Shown here piece after piece: positions 19,201 through 27,715 of a stretch of DNA of 64,000 nucleotides. Where the stretch lies: positions 62,001 to 126,000 of the forward strand of contig NZ_SIXF01000014.1 of the NCBI RefSeq assembly GCF_004310665.1, in the 5' to 3' direction. The notes below the pieces were generated by a model, which searched no databases, was not told the DNA's origin, and saw only the letters and a program-made list of their open reading frames with translations. The position numbers and the translations under genes were made by a program. How positions within the stretch are numbered: the stretch's first letter is position 1; the number at the start of each line of letters is the position of its first letter. This DNA is from Pedobacter kyonggii. GTDB taxonomy: Bacteria; Bacteroidota; Bacteroidia; Sphingobacteriales; Sphingobacteriaceae.

Positions 19201-20367
19201 GCCTCCATCAGTCCCGATCCAAATATTTCTGTTTTCATCTTCGCCAAAGGAGAGTACAAAATTGTCAATTAAGGAATTGCTTTTTAATGGATCATGTTTA
19301 ATAGTGGTAAACTGCTCGTTTTCTGGGTCGATGATGTTAACCCCACCACGTAAGGTTGCAATCCACTTTCTAGATTCGCGGTCTTCGTAAACCTGGGCAA
19401 CAGAATTACTGCTCAGTAAGCCTTTTTCTTTTCCTGCAGATAGGTAATTTGTTTTTTTATTTTTTGTATTATAAACAGCAATTCCTCCCCCATCAGTCGA
19501 AATCCAGAGTTTTTGTTGCCGATCAAACAACAAACTCATAATATTTTCATTGCTTAAATGCTGGTTAAACCTGGTGAGGCTACTATTGGCTTTATCCAAT
19601 TGAAAAAGTCCGTGCTCTGTTCCAACCCAGAGTGTTTGGTTAGTGCCTTTTGCAATGCATGTTACAGAGCGTATGGCAGCAGTTACTAAACGAAGTTTAT
19701 GTTTATCATTATCATACCTGCAAAGCCCTACATCTTTTATAAAAAGCCATAGGGTTTCTTGTTCATCAATATATAAAGCCTTTACAGTGAAATCGAATTT
19801 TTTGCCATATGGGATCCGTTCTGCTATGCTGCTATTCTTTTCGAGCATAAACAGGCCTTTTTCTTCAGTAGCCACATAAACAGCTAAAGCCTTACTTACT
19901 GCAATGGAATTAATAGCATAACTTACCTCTTTTTTTCTTCCCTTGTTTAGATATATCAATTGATGAAACTTGGAATCGGCATAATCATAATAAGAAATGC
20001 CCTTTTGCGTACCTACCCAAACCCTGTTTTTAGCATCACCATTCAGTACCGTAATATGGTTATTTACTAATGAATGTTCATCTCCCCAGCCATTTCTAAA
20101 AACCTTAAAATGATAGCCATCGTAACGGTTTAATCCATCATAGGTACCCATCCACATAAACCCAAAATGATCTAAATACAAAGAGTTTACCACATTATTA
20201 GACAGGCCACTTTCTACCCCCAAATATTTAAGGCGAATAGTTGAAGACTGGGCAAAACAAACAACTGCGCCCATCCATAAAAAAAATATGAAGCAAACAG
20301 TTTTTTTCTGAATAAGGAGCATAGAGAAACCGTACCGTGGTATGCATGGCAGGAAACGAATATACAT
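16279..20367 (-). CDS. Hybrid two-component system regulator (HTCS) of the left glycan locus
   Basis: The 1362-residue protein holds a complete signalling chain. After a signal peptide (a start at Met16, position 20322, would give the cleaner signal MLLIQKKTVCFIFFLW) come about 14 two-component propeller repeats forming two periplasmic propellers, a Y_Y_Y domain (about 735-800), a membrane segment (about 805-825, WWVYAIYLIIGSSLFYLF), a histidine kinase with His843 in TNISHELRTPLT and an ATPase domain (DSGPGIP, GFGIGLYLAKNF), a receiver with Asp1149 in VISDVNMDG, and an AraC-type HTH at the C terminus. Such proteins sense an oligosaccharide in the periplasm and activate the neighbouring locus. 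Its targets are probably the enzyme operon and both SusC genes, via the ACCCCT repeats. Own terminator not evident. Confidence 0.95.
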   Translation of the reverse strand: MYIRFLPCIPRYGFSMLLIQKKTVCFIFFLWMGAVVCFAQSSTIRLKYLGVESGLSNNVVNSLYLDHFGFMWMGTYDGLNRYDGYHFKVFRNGWGDEHSLVNNHITVLNGDAKNRVWVGTQKGISYYDYADSKFHQLIYLNKGRKKEVSYAINSIAVSKALAVYVATEEKGLFMLEKNSSIAERIPYGKKFDFTVKALYIDEQETLWLFIKDVGLCRYDNDKHKLRLVTAAIRSVTCIAKGTNQTLWVGTEHGLFQLDKANSSLTRFNQHLSNENIMSLLFDRQQKLWISTDGGGIAVYNTKNKKTNYLSAGKEKGLLSSNSVAQVYEDRESRKWIATLRGGVNIIDPENEQFTTIKHDPLKSNSLIDNFVLSFGEDENRNIWIGTDGGGLSVWNRKQNTFANYAKTGDPNSLTSNFVTSILNDADHNIWVASFSGGIDRFNKTTGKFVHYNCYNTYKGVDDINIWKLYQDKQQNIWVGTTKGGALYRYNKSADKFELFDHKLKDIHSLFQDSKGRLWAGNYTELIEIDPINKKHRYTKINFAIRAIQEDFNHQIWIGTEGGGLLLFDPETKKIKRYIQSDGLPSNSVLNILQDAQGNLWCSTYNGLSKFDVAHNSFKNYYATDGLQSNQFNYNAALKLANGNFLFGGIGGFNLFSPDSIKKNKRIPKMVLTDFRINNIPLDQDSGYNDISVVNLARIEIPFSAAVISMDYAAIEFSFQDQISYAYYLEGWDRDWNYVNKLSTAYYSRLNEGEYKLHIKSTDTEGAWSNNEKIVIIKILPPWYRTWWVYAIYLIIGSSLFYLFQTYRNRQRRLKHEVEITNLKMEREKDLNEKKLNFFTNISHELRTPLTLIVNPIKDIIHKKDPGQEKNDLNVVYRNSRRLLSLVDQLLLFRKTESENDALKIVRINLYKFTNEIFLCFNYLAKQNHIEYTFECEEEELDIYADKDKLEIVFFNLLSNALKFTPKGGFVKFSVKTLGMRVQIEVSDSGPGIPAHVGEKLFDKFYKVMSNESLKMGFGIGLYLAKNFVELHKGKISFRSNQGMGTIFLIDIPVGEPNLQQSGVFQNELTYVNELIAQEEEAENNDAENVGNLELLISDLHSILVIDDNPEIIDYIKHIFQDNFKIYKAENGTDGLKLCKEYLPDIVISDVNMDGLNGIELCKAIKEDSALSHIPVILLTGDPSPEVKLKGIEVGAYDFISKPFDKELFTAKINSIIKNRTNLQSYFYNEITLKSDAHKVSQEDKGFLQKCITIIEENLMEDSFNVKTLASDLGMSHSNLYKRIKATSGQSINGFIRFIRLRKAAELLINTNLNINEAAFRVGINDSKYFREQFQKLFKLTPSEFIKKHRKSFHKYYNINATT

Positions 20368-20618
20368 ATTTTCCTAAAACTCAGCTATCGGCAATTGTTT
20401 AGGATTAAATAGTAAAAATCGTAAGATTTCTCTTACAATAAGGCAGCACTCTCCTGTCCTATTTTGATATTTTCCACCTATATATCAACAACTCGTCTAC
20501 AATACCTACTCATTTACAGACAGAAACCGTATTATTTATTATTACACATAAACGTGAATTGCATATTTTGACACAAAAATCCTATCTAAAAAAAATATAT
20601 TGGTTTATTTTTGTTAGT

Positions 20619-20801
20619 ATGACACATATTGATGCATTGACTCCCATCCACAGACTAGAACAACTCAAAGTTGGCGATCTTATTTCTGACACATGGGGCA
20701 GTTCTGGCGCCATTAAAACCATTGAAGTTTTAAGAAGCAAAACTTCTTTAACCTACTATTTCAGAATCAAATCAGGCAAACTGATCTTGGCTTTAAGATA
20801 A
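20619..20801 (+). CDS. Small hypothetical protein
   Basis: A 60-residue product starting at the ATG at 20619 (MTHIDALTPIHRLEQL, then KVGDLISDTWGSSGAIKTIE), mixed alpha/beta composition, no signal peptide or membrane segment, and ending IKSGKLILALR. The frame is open further upstream to 20559, but that extension is rich in Lys/Phe and looks untranslated. The KVGDLISDTWG...IEVLRSKTSLTYYF pattern resembles a small beta-barrel or SH3-like fold. I do not recognise a family. It stands alone between the divergent HTCS gene and the convergent Rdx gene. The A+T-rich upstream sequence has TATTTTTG just ahead of the ATG. Confidence 0.45.
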   Translation: MTHIDALTPIHRLEQLKVGDLISDTWGSSGAIKTIEVLRSKTSLTYYFRIKSGKLILALR

Positions 20802-20892
20802 CAATTTACTAAAATCCTGTTAGCGACTGAGATGATCATGTAGCCTACCAACTATTCGGTCAATTATTTAAATCCCTAAACTTAAATGTTAG

Positions 20893-21174
20893 CTATTTAA
20901 CATCAGAATGCCCAAGGTTCAAGGTTGGATTCACTTCATCACGAATAAGCTGTTTTAACTCTTTAATTTCAGGAAAGCGTTGCATCTGCTTTCTATCGAA
21001 AATTAGTTTCTCGCTAACATGAACAGTAAAAACGCCCGATGTTTCACTTGGAATTAAAGTTACCCCCTTTATCTCGTCTACAAAAGTGGTTAAAATTTCT
21101 TGTGCCATGTAAGCCGAACGTAACATCCAGCCACATTTGGGACAATAGGTTATATTAACAAGTGCTTTCTCCAT
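20893..21174 (-). CDS. SelW/SelT/SelH-type (Rdx family) thioredoxin-fold protein
   Basis: With start at Met9 of the longest frame (21174, MEKALVNITYCPKCGWMLRS) the product has 93 residues, the usual size for this family. The CxxC of ITYCPKCGW (Cys11 and Cys14) replaces the selenocysteine site of eukaryotic selenoprotein W; SGVFTVHVSEKLIFDRKQ and FPEIKELKQLIRD match the rest of the Rdx domain. These are small thiol-redox proteins of unclear partner. The longer frame to 21198 adds only MYPCKKIK. No operon partner: the next genes are on the other strand. Confidence 0.85.
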   Translation of the reverse strand: MEKALVNITYCPKCGWMLRSAYMAQEILTTFVDEIKGVTLIPSETSGVFTVHVSEKLIFDRKQMQRFPEIKELKQLIRDEVNPTLNLGHSDVK

Positions 21175-21198
21175 TTTTATTTTTTTACAAGGGTACAA

Positions 21199-21637
21199 AA
21201 AATATCGAGGGATGGAAAATGGAGATGTTAAATGGCTGTTGAAACCAATTAAGCATGGTCAGATGTCTCTTCTCTTTTGTTCTTTGCTGTAAAACACTTT
21301 GTTATTAATTTCGGATCAGACAAACAACATTGAACAAAATGAACTAAACAAGTTCACTGCTCAAAATGTTGTCAAAAGAGAAAAGGGTAGCCACATCCAT
21401 GTTTACCCCTTTCCAATTACTCCCGTGTTAGAGGAACTATAATTACACCAATGAGGCAATTTTTGTTTGCTTTATCTAGATAATCATACACCTTTAGCCT
21501 GAAAAACAGATATAAAAATTGCTGTTTTCTAATTTAGTTTTCTTTTAAATTTCTGCTCAAATCACCTCTAATTTTGTCTTTAATGGCCACTTAAATTGTA
21601 CGTACGGGCAGTTATTTTTATAAAAAATTAAAGCGCC
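21199..21637. other. Intergenic stretch without recognised gene
   Basis: No frame here looks coding. The only structure seen is a weak inverted repeat (AAAAGGGTA near 21384 with TACCCCTTT near 21400), possibly part of a regulatory region for the divergent genes at 21174 and 21638. Confidence 0.4.
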
Positions 21638-22057
21638 ATGGATTTTAAGAATACTTTAACTGCCAGTATTCAGATATATAAGCCCATTAATCTGGTTTGG
21701 AAAATCTGGAATGAGCCTGAACATATTGCCAAGTGGAATGCGCCATCAGACGAATGGATCAATAAGAAAATTGAAAATAACCTGGTAGAAGGAGGTGGTT
21801 TTTTATACGTTATGGCTAAAAAGGACGGATCCGAAAATTTTGATTTTAAAGGAACTTACACCGAAATTATTGAGCATGAGCGACTTGCTTATACCTTAGA
21901 CGACGGTAGGAAAAGCATGATCACCTTTACAGGAAATAATCCAGTTACACTTATCGAAATCTTTGAACCCGTTGCAGGTCTTGATTTGACCATGCAACAG
22001 GAATTCTGTCAATCAGGACTTAACCAGCTTAAAGCATATGCTGAACAGATTACTTAA
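21638..22057 (+). CDS. AHSA1/SRPBCC-domain protein
   Basis: A 139-residue cytoplasmic protein with the activator-of-Hsp90-ATPase-like START/SRPBCC fold: the strand YKPINLVWKIWNEPEHIAKW, the conserved central WNAPSDEWINKKIENNLVEG, FDFKGTYTEIIEHERLAYTL and FTGNNPVTLIEIFEP, then the long C-terminal helix QEFCQSGLNQLKAYAEQI. The fold binds hydrophobic ligands; no ligand or partner can be named. Single-gene unit facing the PepSY gene, with 122 bp between their 3' ends. Confidence 0.85.
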   Translation: MDFKNTLTASIQIYKPINLVWKIWNEPEHIAKWNAPSDEWINKKIENNLVEGGGFLYVMAKKDGSENFDFKGTYTEIIEHERLAYTLDDGRKSMITFTGNNPVTLIEIFEPVAGLDLTMQQEFCQSGLNQLKAYAEQIT

Positions 22058-22179
22058 AATGGCTTCAAGCTCTAATACAGAACCGGCTTCCCTACGATTT
22101 AGGTACCATTATCAGGTTTAAGCGAATATTAACCGATTATGATCAGATAAAAGCTATTCCAATGTTACAGGCACACTAT

Positions 22180-23289
22180 TTACCCATGGATAAGAACAGG
22201 TTTCGCTTTCCTGGGCTTTTTCCTTTTCTTCCACCAGATGATAAAACCTGTAATTGGCAAACTCGCTGCAACCAAAGCTGCTAAAAAAGAAAGAATTTTA
22301 TTTGGAAGGCCCAAAAGTCTGCCCGTATGCAGATCGTAATTGGTGGCTTCTATTAAATCGGCGCCGTTAAAATCCTTATACAGCTTAGCTCTAGTCATTG
22401 TGCCTGTAGCCTCCTCATAAAAAAAGGTATTCTGGTTGCGTGCCCAACGGTACGGATAGATCATCCTTAACCGCAGTTCACCTTTACCACGCAACGAAAG
22501 ACTAGTGGAAATAGCTCCTGGATATTTAACTTTTGTTTCGGTATAAATTTTATTGTAACGTGCAGGTATGGAATCGATATGCGTAGGTTTGGCTAAAACG
22601 ATGGCTTTGCCTTGCCCTAATTTACTCCCGGTAAAAAAGCTGGCTGCATTTTTTACACTTTTAAAAGCGAAATACAAACCACTCAAAGCGGTAATCAATA
22701 GCACAACTGATGCATAAAAGCCTAATACGTTGTGTAAATCGTAATTTAACCGTTTAAATGAAGCTTTTCTTTTAATGGTTAACGATTGTTTTAATAACCG
22801 CATTTGGCCAGGAAACCAGAGTATCAGTCCCGTTATCAGCATCAGCACGAAAATAATCACCGACCACTGCATAATAAACTCTCCAGTTTTACCTAGCAAT
22901 AGGGAGGTATGGATATGTTCTACAACCTGGAGCCAATCTTCGCCACCCTTTTTTACTAATGTGGCATCGTAGGGGTTAAAATAGTAAACCATCCCCTTTT
23001 TACTGGTAATTTCTACCGTAGCGTTTGAAAACCCATCTTCAATTCTGATCAGCCTTAACTGGTCGTTGGGCGATAATTTTTCAAAGTTGGAAATGATTTG
23101 ATCTAAACCTACAAAAGGCTTCTGTTGAAGCCCTACGTAGCGGAAATCTTTTTGTGTAAAATCTCTGATCTCTTCTTCAAAGATATACAGCGCGCCAGTT
23201 ACACTAATAATAAATACCACCAGGCCAGTCGCCAGGCCGAGCCAGAGATGAATGTTCCTGATGGTATTTTTAAAATTCCTGCTCTTCAT
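22180..23289 (-). CDS. PepSY-associated transmembrane protein, iron-uptake linked
   Basis: This 369-residue inner-membrane protein begins IRNIHLWLGLATGLVVFIIS with the His-containing first helix of the PepSY_TM family, followed by a periplasmic domain (about 35-130), two central helices (WSVIIFVLMLITGLILWFPG and the NVLGFYASVVLLITALSGLY region), and a last helix before a basic tail. Such proteins are linked to siderophore handling or ferric reduction at the inner membrane. It starts 3 bp after the stop of the TonB receptor upstream (23293), so the two are one operon. The partner's receptor type makes iron the most likely cargo. Confidence 0.87.
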   Translation of the reverse strand: MKSRNFKNTIRNIHLWLGLATGLVVFIISVTGALYIFEEEIRDFTQKDFRYVGLQQKPFVGLDQIISNFEKLSPNDQLRLIRIEDGFSNATVEITSKKGMVYYFNPYDATLVKKGGEDWLQVVEHIHTSLLLGKTGEFIMQWSVIIFVLMLITGLILWFPGQMRLLKQSLTIKRKASFKRLNYDLHNVLGFYASVVLLITALSGLYFAFKSVKNAASFFTGSKLGQGKAIVLAKPTHIDSIPARYNKIYTETKVKYPGAISTSLSLRGKGELRLRMIYPYRWARNQNTFFYEEATGTMTRAKLYKDFNGADLIEATNYDLHTGRLLGLPNKILSFLAALVAASLPITGFIIWWKKRKKPRKAKPVLIHG

Positions 23290-23292
23290 TGT

Positions 23293-25644
23293 CTAAAAAG
23301 CGTAACCTAATGATAGGTTAAATCTGCGCCCATTCCCTCTTACATAATTTACATTGCTGCCATAAAACTGAGAAATGGCAGGATAATAAACTTTGTTCAA
23401 TAAATTCTCTACACCTACCGATAGTTTTAAAGGCTGTGTAATCTGATATACTGCTGCAACATTAAATAAGTTGAAAGCTTTTACCGGACCTTCGCCGATT
23501 AAATATTTACCTGCTGCATTGGTTTTAAAGCGGTCTCGATTTCCTACGCGCATCCAGTTTACATCTAAATTTAAGTTTTTAATACCTGAATATTTAAGGT
23601 AAACGGTGGTTTTTGATGGTGGGATACGGGTTGTGTTTAAATATACATCTTTCTCTCCGTTAAAATTGCCATCATCATCCACATCACCTTTTCCTTCTAC
23701 CTGTGCATAATTACCTCCAATGCTCAAATCACGTAGAACCTGATAATCTGCCTGGATTTCAAATCCATATACACGCTCTGGGATACGTTGAGAGATGTAA
23801 GTTCCATTAACTTCTAAAAGATTGGCGCCCAGTTTAGAAGTGCTGTAATAATAAGCAGCACTGAAATTCAGTTTACCTACGGTACTGCTAAAACCAGCTT
23901 CGTAATTGTTTACAATGATTGGTTTAGTTTCCAATTGCGATAAGGTATTGCTTTTGGCTGCCCTTAACACCCTACCCAGCTCGAACACCGAGAACGACTG
24001 CGCATAACTGATAAAAGGGTTGAAAAACTTGAATTTAGAATAACGTGCACCAGCATTAAATACTAAAGCATTGTAATTTAACTTACCGCCCTGCACCGCT
24101 ATACTTCCTGCACCATTTGCACCGGTAGCAAGGGTATTAAAATCGTCTACATCAATATTAATATTTTCTACCCTTAAGCCTCCCTTTATTGTTAAATCAT
24201 TAATTAAAGTTGCAGAAGCTTGTAAGTAAGGTGCAAAGTTCACCATATTCATATTAGGTACCCATAAACGGCCATCAGTTAAGCTTTGAGCAGTTTTATC
24301 GTTCATTAAATCCAAACCATAGTTCAATTGCATTGGTACCTGATCTGTAAGGTTAAAAGGCGTATTCAGGTTTACCCTTGCACCCTTTTTTGTTGAAGTA
24401 ATAGCCGATTGGCCGCTGCCGAAAAATGACGCTGAGTTGGAGTAAATGGTATAAAAGTCCTGATAATATATATTGGCCGTTAAATCAGTTTTACCGAAAA
24501 TCTGCTGATTGGTGTATTGTAAATTAGCATTATGGTTAAACCTTGTTCCTTCATCTTCACCCAATCTTGTTCCATAAATACCAATAGCCGGCGATTGACC
24601 ATAAACACCATCTTTGGTTAAATATTTAGAATGCTGCCTGGAGCTGAAATAATTATACATCAACTGCAAACGCTGTTTTGGAGTAAAGTTATAACCTACT
24701 TTTACAAAACCATTATAAGATTTAGTCTCGCCTAAACCATACTCAGGCGAAATTACCAGGCCTTCAGCATCGCGGAAAACGCCAGTTTTTTCGAACATGC
24801 CACTTACTAGGTAATCGAACTTACCTGTTTTGCCGTAAAGCTGTTGCGAAAAGCGGTAGCCTATGGTACTATCGCCTTTTAAGTTCCCTGTAATTCCGGC
24901 TTGAGAATAACCTCCGAATGATTTTCCTTTATCGGCTTTTTTAGTAATGTAATTAATCAAACCACCTTCTGCACCATTACCATAAATGGCGGTGGCACCT
25001 TTAATAACTTCAACACGCTCTATAACCGAAGGATCAATACTGCGGATATCCCTTCCGCCTGCTCTTAATGGTGTAGATTGCGGAATACCGTCAATTAATA
25101 CCAAAACATTTCTACCGCGCAAGGTCTGCCCAGAGTTACCCGTTTGGTTGGTAGAAAAACCCAATCCAGGTACGCTGTATGAAAGGATATTGGCTAAATT
25201 CGGACTAATTGTAGATTGTGTATTCAATTCCTTCGCTGTAAGCACCGTTACCGAAGAGGGTGTTTGCGATAATGATTCCGGCCTTCTGCTTGCCGAAACA
25301 ATTACATCATTTAATCCTTCGCTTTGTTCTTTTAAAATAAATGTTAACTGAGTTGTATCGTTTGCAGTAACTGATACCGCCTGTTCCAATTGATCGTAAC
25401 CTGTAATCGAAATCCTGATCTGCTGGTTTCCAACAGGAACAGCAGTTAATTTAAATGCACCAGTTTTATCTGAAGTGGTTTTAAGCTTCTGTTTTTTAAC
25501 CTGTATGTTAGCAAAAGGTATACTATTCCCTAACGAATCGACAACTTTTCCACTGATTGTTCCTTTCCCTGTTTGTGCAAAGAGGGTTACTGAGGATAAT
25601 ATAATAAGAGCAGTGGCGAAAAATTTTATGTATTGGTGTTTCAT
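23293..25644 (-). CDS. TonB-dependent siderophore/iron receptor
   Basis: The 783-residue protein has a signal peptide (about 1-24, ending LFAQ), a carboxypeptidase-regulatory-like domain (about 29-110), a plug (about 118-240, VIVSASRRPESLSQTPSSVT and VLIDGIPQSTPLRAGGRDI) and a 22-strand-type barrel ending in LSLGYAF with the terminal Phe. It lacks the SusC-specific length and SusD partner; the size and the PepSY neighbour point to ferric-siderophore uptake. A perfect -7 box (TAGCTTTG on the minus strand at 25663-25670) gives a leader of only about 13 nt. An A+T-rich imperfect palindrome beside it could be an iron-regulator site. Confidence 0.88.
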   Translation of the reverse strand: MKHQYIKFFATALIILSSVTLFAQTGKGTISGKVVDSLGNSIPFANIQVKKQKLKTTSDKTGAFKLTAVPVGNQQIRISITGYDQLEQAVSVTANDTTQLTFILKEQSEGLNDVIVSASRRPESLSQTPSSVTVLTAKELNTQSTISPNLANILSYSVPGLGFSTNQTGNSGQTLRGRNVLVLIDGIPQSTPLRAGGRDIRSIDPSVIERVEVIKGATAIYGNGAEGGLINYITKKADKGKSFGGYSQAGITGNLKGDSTIGYRFSQQLYGKTGKFDYLVSGMFEKTGVFRDAEGLVISPEYGLGETKSYNGFVKVGYNFTPKQRLQLMYNYFSSRQHSKYLTKDGVYGQSPAIGIYGTRLGEDEGTRFNHNANLQYTNQQIFGKTDLTANIYYQDFYTIYSNSASFFGSGQSAITSTKKGARVNLNTPFNLTDQVPMQLNYGLDLMNDKTAQSLTDGRLWVPNMNMVNFAPYLQASATLINDLTIKGGLRVENINIDVDDFNTLATGANGAGSIAVQGGKLNYNALVFNAGARYSKFKFFNPFISYAQSFSVFELGRVLRAAKSNTLSQLETKPIIVNNYEAGFSSTVGKLNFSAAYYYSTSKLGANLLEVNGTYISQRIPERVYGFEIQADYQVLRDLSIGGNYAQVEGKGDVDDDGNFNGEKDVYLNTTRIPPSKTTVYLKYSGIKNLNLDVNWMRVGNRDRFKTNAAGKYLIGEGPVKAFNLFNVAAVYQITQPLKLSVGVENLLNKVYYPAISQFYGSNVNYVRGNGRRFNLSLGYAF

Positions 25645-25662
25645 TCAATTTATAAATTTCGG

Positions 25663-25691
25663 CAAAGCTAGCATTATTTAGACTTGTTAAA
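25663..25691 (-). promoter_or_regulatory. Promoter of the iron-receptor operon with a possible Fur-type site
   Basis: TAGCTTTG on the minus strand (25663-25670) matches TAnnTTTG exactly, 19 bp ahead of the ATG. Directly upstream, TTTAGACTTGTTAAA (plus strand 25677-25691) is an imperfect palindrome in the place expected for a repressor site. Regulator identity is a guess from gene function. Confidence 0.5.
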
Positions 25692-25806
25692 AATAATAAC
25701 TCAAAAAAGATACCTAACTGGCGTTTAATCATGCACCATTTTAAAATAAATAAGGCATAAGATTTAATTTATTTGATATTTCCGTTAAACCGTATGGAGT
25801 AAAAAG

Positions 25807-26318
25807 ATGTTGGAAACAAAGATTAAATACGCACTGCTAACTGGAGCGAGCAAAGGTATTGTAAAATAAATTTATGTTATTTGCCCTATTGTTTACTTAC
25901 CTGGTCAGATCGGGGAAGCTAAAGCGAATGACTGATTATTCTAAAGGTATTCCAAAGAAGATACCATTTCTATTTTAATTTCAGGTACCCTTGGCGGGAT
26001 GGTTAACTTTTGTATTAACCGTTTTGGGCTTTTAAAAGTAACGATGGTTATTGCAGTTCCACAAGCGGGCAGTTAATTCGCTTTTTTACCGTGGTTTTGG
26101 GCAGTATCTCATTAAAATCAGCAGGTACCTATTTATTGCACCGAAGTTTAAATCTGGATTATAAACTTGGCAGGCTTTTAATTGATAGTATTGTTTCTTA
26201 TGGCTTTAACTATCCGCTAATGAAGTATTGGGTATTTAAAATTAATAAATTAGGCATTTCTGAAGCAGAAGAAGAAGAAGATTATTTTGAAACACCTGGC
26301 GAAGAACAAAGGGTTTAA
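25807..26318 (+). pseudogene. Fused remnants: SDR N terminus joined to a GtrA-like membrane protein
   Basis: At 25807 an ATG opens MLETKIKYALLTGASKGI, the start of a short-chain dehydrogenase with its nucleotide-binding TGASKGI motif, then stops after 20 codons. From about 25945 a different gene appears in pieces: YSKEDTISILISGTLGGMV followed by NFCINRFGLLK in one frame (stop at 26075), and from about 26067 in another frame GQLIRFFTVVLGSISLKSAG, then DYKLGRLLIDSIVSYGFNYP and LMKYWVFK to the stop at 26318. The last part resembles the C-terminal half of GtrA-like membrane proteins. The readable 75-residue frame starting at GTG 26091 is only this tail. Two decayed genes have been brought together, probably by deletion. 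Confidence 0.6.
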
Positions 26319-26509
26319 TGGCCTGCTTCTGCCCTCTCGGTATGTGCAGTATAATTTTCTATATCAAAATACATTAACAAACGTTTGCGCGCCATCTAAC
26401 AGGAGTATAATCCGTTAATGGAAGGAATAAGAAATGACTATAAAAAGGTAAGAGGAATGTCCAGCCCAAACGATGAAGCATAAAAACTGAACACCTTGCC
26501 TTTACCTTA

Positions 26510-27601
26510 TTAGTTTAATATTGTTTTAGAGTTGCTTACTCTATTTTCATTAATCTTCTTAATAATTTCTTCAAATTTAGATTCTTTGGCAATGTATTTA
26601 TTCAATAAATCGATCTGATTTAATCCCCTTACTAAATTGTGTTCAAGATAATTGGTTTTATAGTAAATATCGCCGTTTAAAAAATCAGCTATAAACCTTA
26701 CTGCCTGCATGTAAATCATAAATTTACCCGAATAAATAAAGAACTGTTTTTCGGTAAAGGCCAAAACCTGGTCCATTTCTTCCATGTAGCCTTTATGTAT
26801 TGCGGCAAAAACGTCTTCTCTAATGGCTATTTTACTAAAATCCTTCTCTTCTTCATTGGCTTCTGAGAGATAAGTACGCATCATATCGCCCACATCGCTG
26901 ATAAAGTATCCGGGCATTACGGTATCTAAATCGATTACGCATAAACCCACGCCAGTTTCGGCCTGTAGCAATACATTGCTAATTTTGGTATCGTGGTGTA
27001 CAACACGTAAATTAAGCGCACCGCTATCTACCATGTGTACATACTGCTCTTCTATATCGTAATGTCTGATAATCTCTTCTATAGCAAACTTTGCCTCGTT
27101 AATCCTTTCATCGCTAGCTTGTTCTAAAGCTTTTTTAAACTGCTCTACACGTAAAGGCAGGTTATGAAAATCTTCGATAGTGGGCTTTAATTTTTGCACG
27201 TTAAAGGCACAAAGCATCCTGGTAAATTTACCAAACTGCTTAGCAGCGTGATAAGCCTGCTCAGGCTGATGTACAAAATCAACAGAGCAAGAATTTTCTA
27301 CAAATGGAAAAATCCTGTAAAAATGATCGTCAATAACCACAAAATCATCTCCATTTACGGCCGTAATTGGGGCAACAAATAAATATTTAGGGGCTGTTTG
27401 ATCAAGATATTTTTTTATTGTCTCAATATTTTGAGCAATATTTTGAGGCTGGCGAAAAACCTCCGTATTCACCTCCTGCAAGATATAGGCTAATCCCTCA
27501 CCGTAAACTTTCCAGGTATGGTTAATTAAGCCCGAGCCGAAAGGTTCAATTTTAAATTTTTCTGCGTTAAGTCCATAAGCACCTAAAACTGCTTGAAACA
27601 T
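26510..27601 (-). CDS. APH-fold kinase, N-acetylhexosamine 1-kinase-like
   Basis: The 363-residue cytoplasmic protein has the aminoglycoside-phosphotransferase fold. The N lobe contains FGSGLINHTWKV and YILQEVN (ATP-binding part); the catalytic loop is VVHHDTKISNVL with Asp204 and Asn209; the metal site is VIDLDTVMPG with Asp224. The sequence around both loops is of the type found in N-acetylhexosamine 1-kinases, which phosphorylate GlcNAc/GalNAc at C1. It lies 114 bp downstream of the GH109-like gene on the same strand, with a hairpin between them. That pairing supports a role on GalNAc released by the neighbour. A homoserine/choline-kinase-like function cannot be excluded. Confidence 0.75.
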   Translation of the reverse strand: MFQAVLGAYGLNAEKFKIEPFGSGLINHTWKVYGEGLAYILQEVNTEVFRQPQNIAQNIETIKKYLDQTAPKYLFVAPITAVNGDDFVVIDDHFYRIFPFVENSCSVDFVHQPEQAYHAAKQFGKFTRMLCAFNVQKLKPTIEDFHNLPLRVEQFKKALEQASDERINEAKFAIEEIIRHYDIEEQYVHMVDSGALNLRVVHHDTKISNVLLQAETGVGLCVIDLDTVMPGYFISDVGDMMRTYLSEANEEEKDFSKIAIREDVFAAIHKGYMEEMDQVLAFTEKQFFIYSGKFMIYMQAVRFIADFLNGDIYYKTNYLEHNLVRGLNQIDLLNKYIAKESKFEEIIKKINENRVSNSKTILN

Positions 27602-27670
27602 AAGATGTTAATATATATTTGAATAAAAATTGTTCCAGGCAACCATTTGATCAACCTGAATAAAGTTGCG

Positions 27671-27708
27671 TATTAAAATATGCGGGTACGCCATAAGCAA
27701 TACCCGCA
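27671..27708 (-). terminator. Hairpin terminator after the GH109-like gene
   Basis: TGCGGGTA (27681-27688) pairs with TACCCGCA (27701-27708), loop 12 nt; the minus strand continues TATTTTAATA. It lies 8 bp after the stop of the GH109-like gene and before the kinase gene, so it may reduce rather than abolish read-through. Confidence 0.6.
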
Positions 27709-27715
27709 ACCGAGA

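Noticed and set aside
20606-20618. TATTTTTG just ahead of the small gene at 20619, suggesting a leaderless transcript
   Set aside because: The -33 element is missing at the right distance and the region is A+T rich, so a chance match is likely.
22058-22180. Open frame after the AHSA1 gene reading NRLPYDLGTIIRFKRILTDY
   Set aside because: It looks partly protein-like but has no start codon and continues antisense into the PepSY gene; I cannot name a family, so at most a remnant.
25523-25732. 69-codon minus-strand frame at the start of the iron receptor
   Set aside because: Shadow of the receptor gene and its promoter, with no family likeness.
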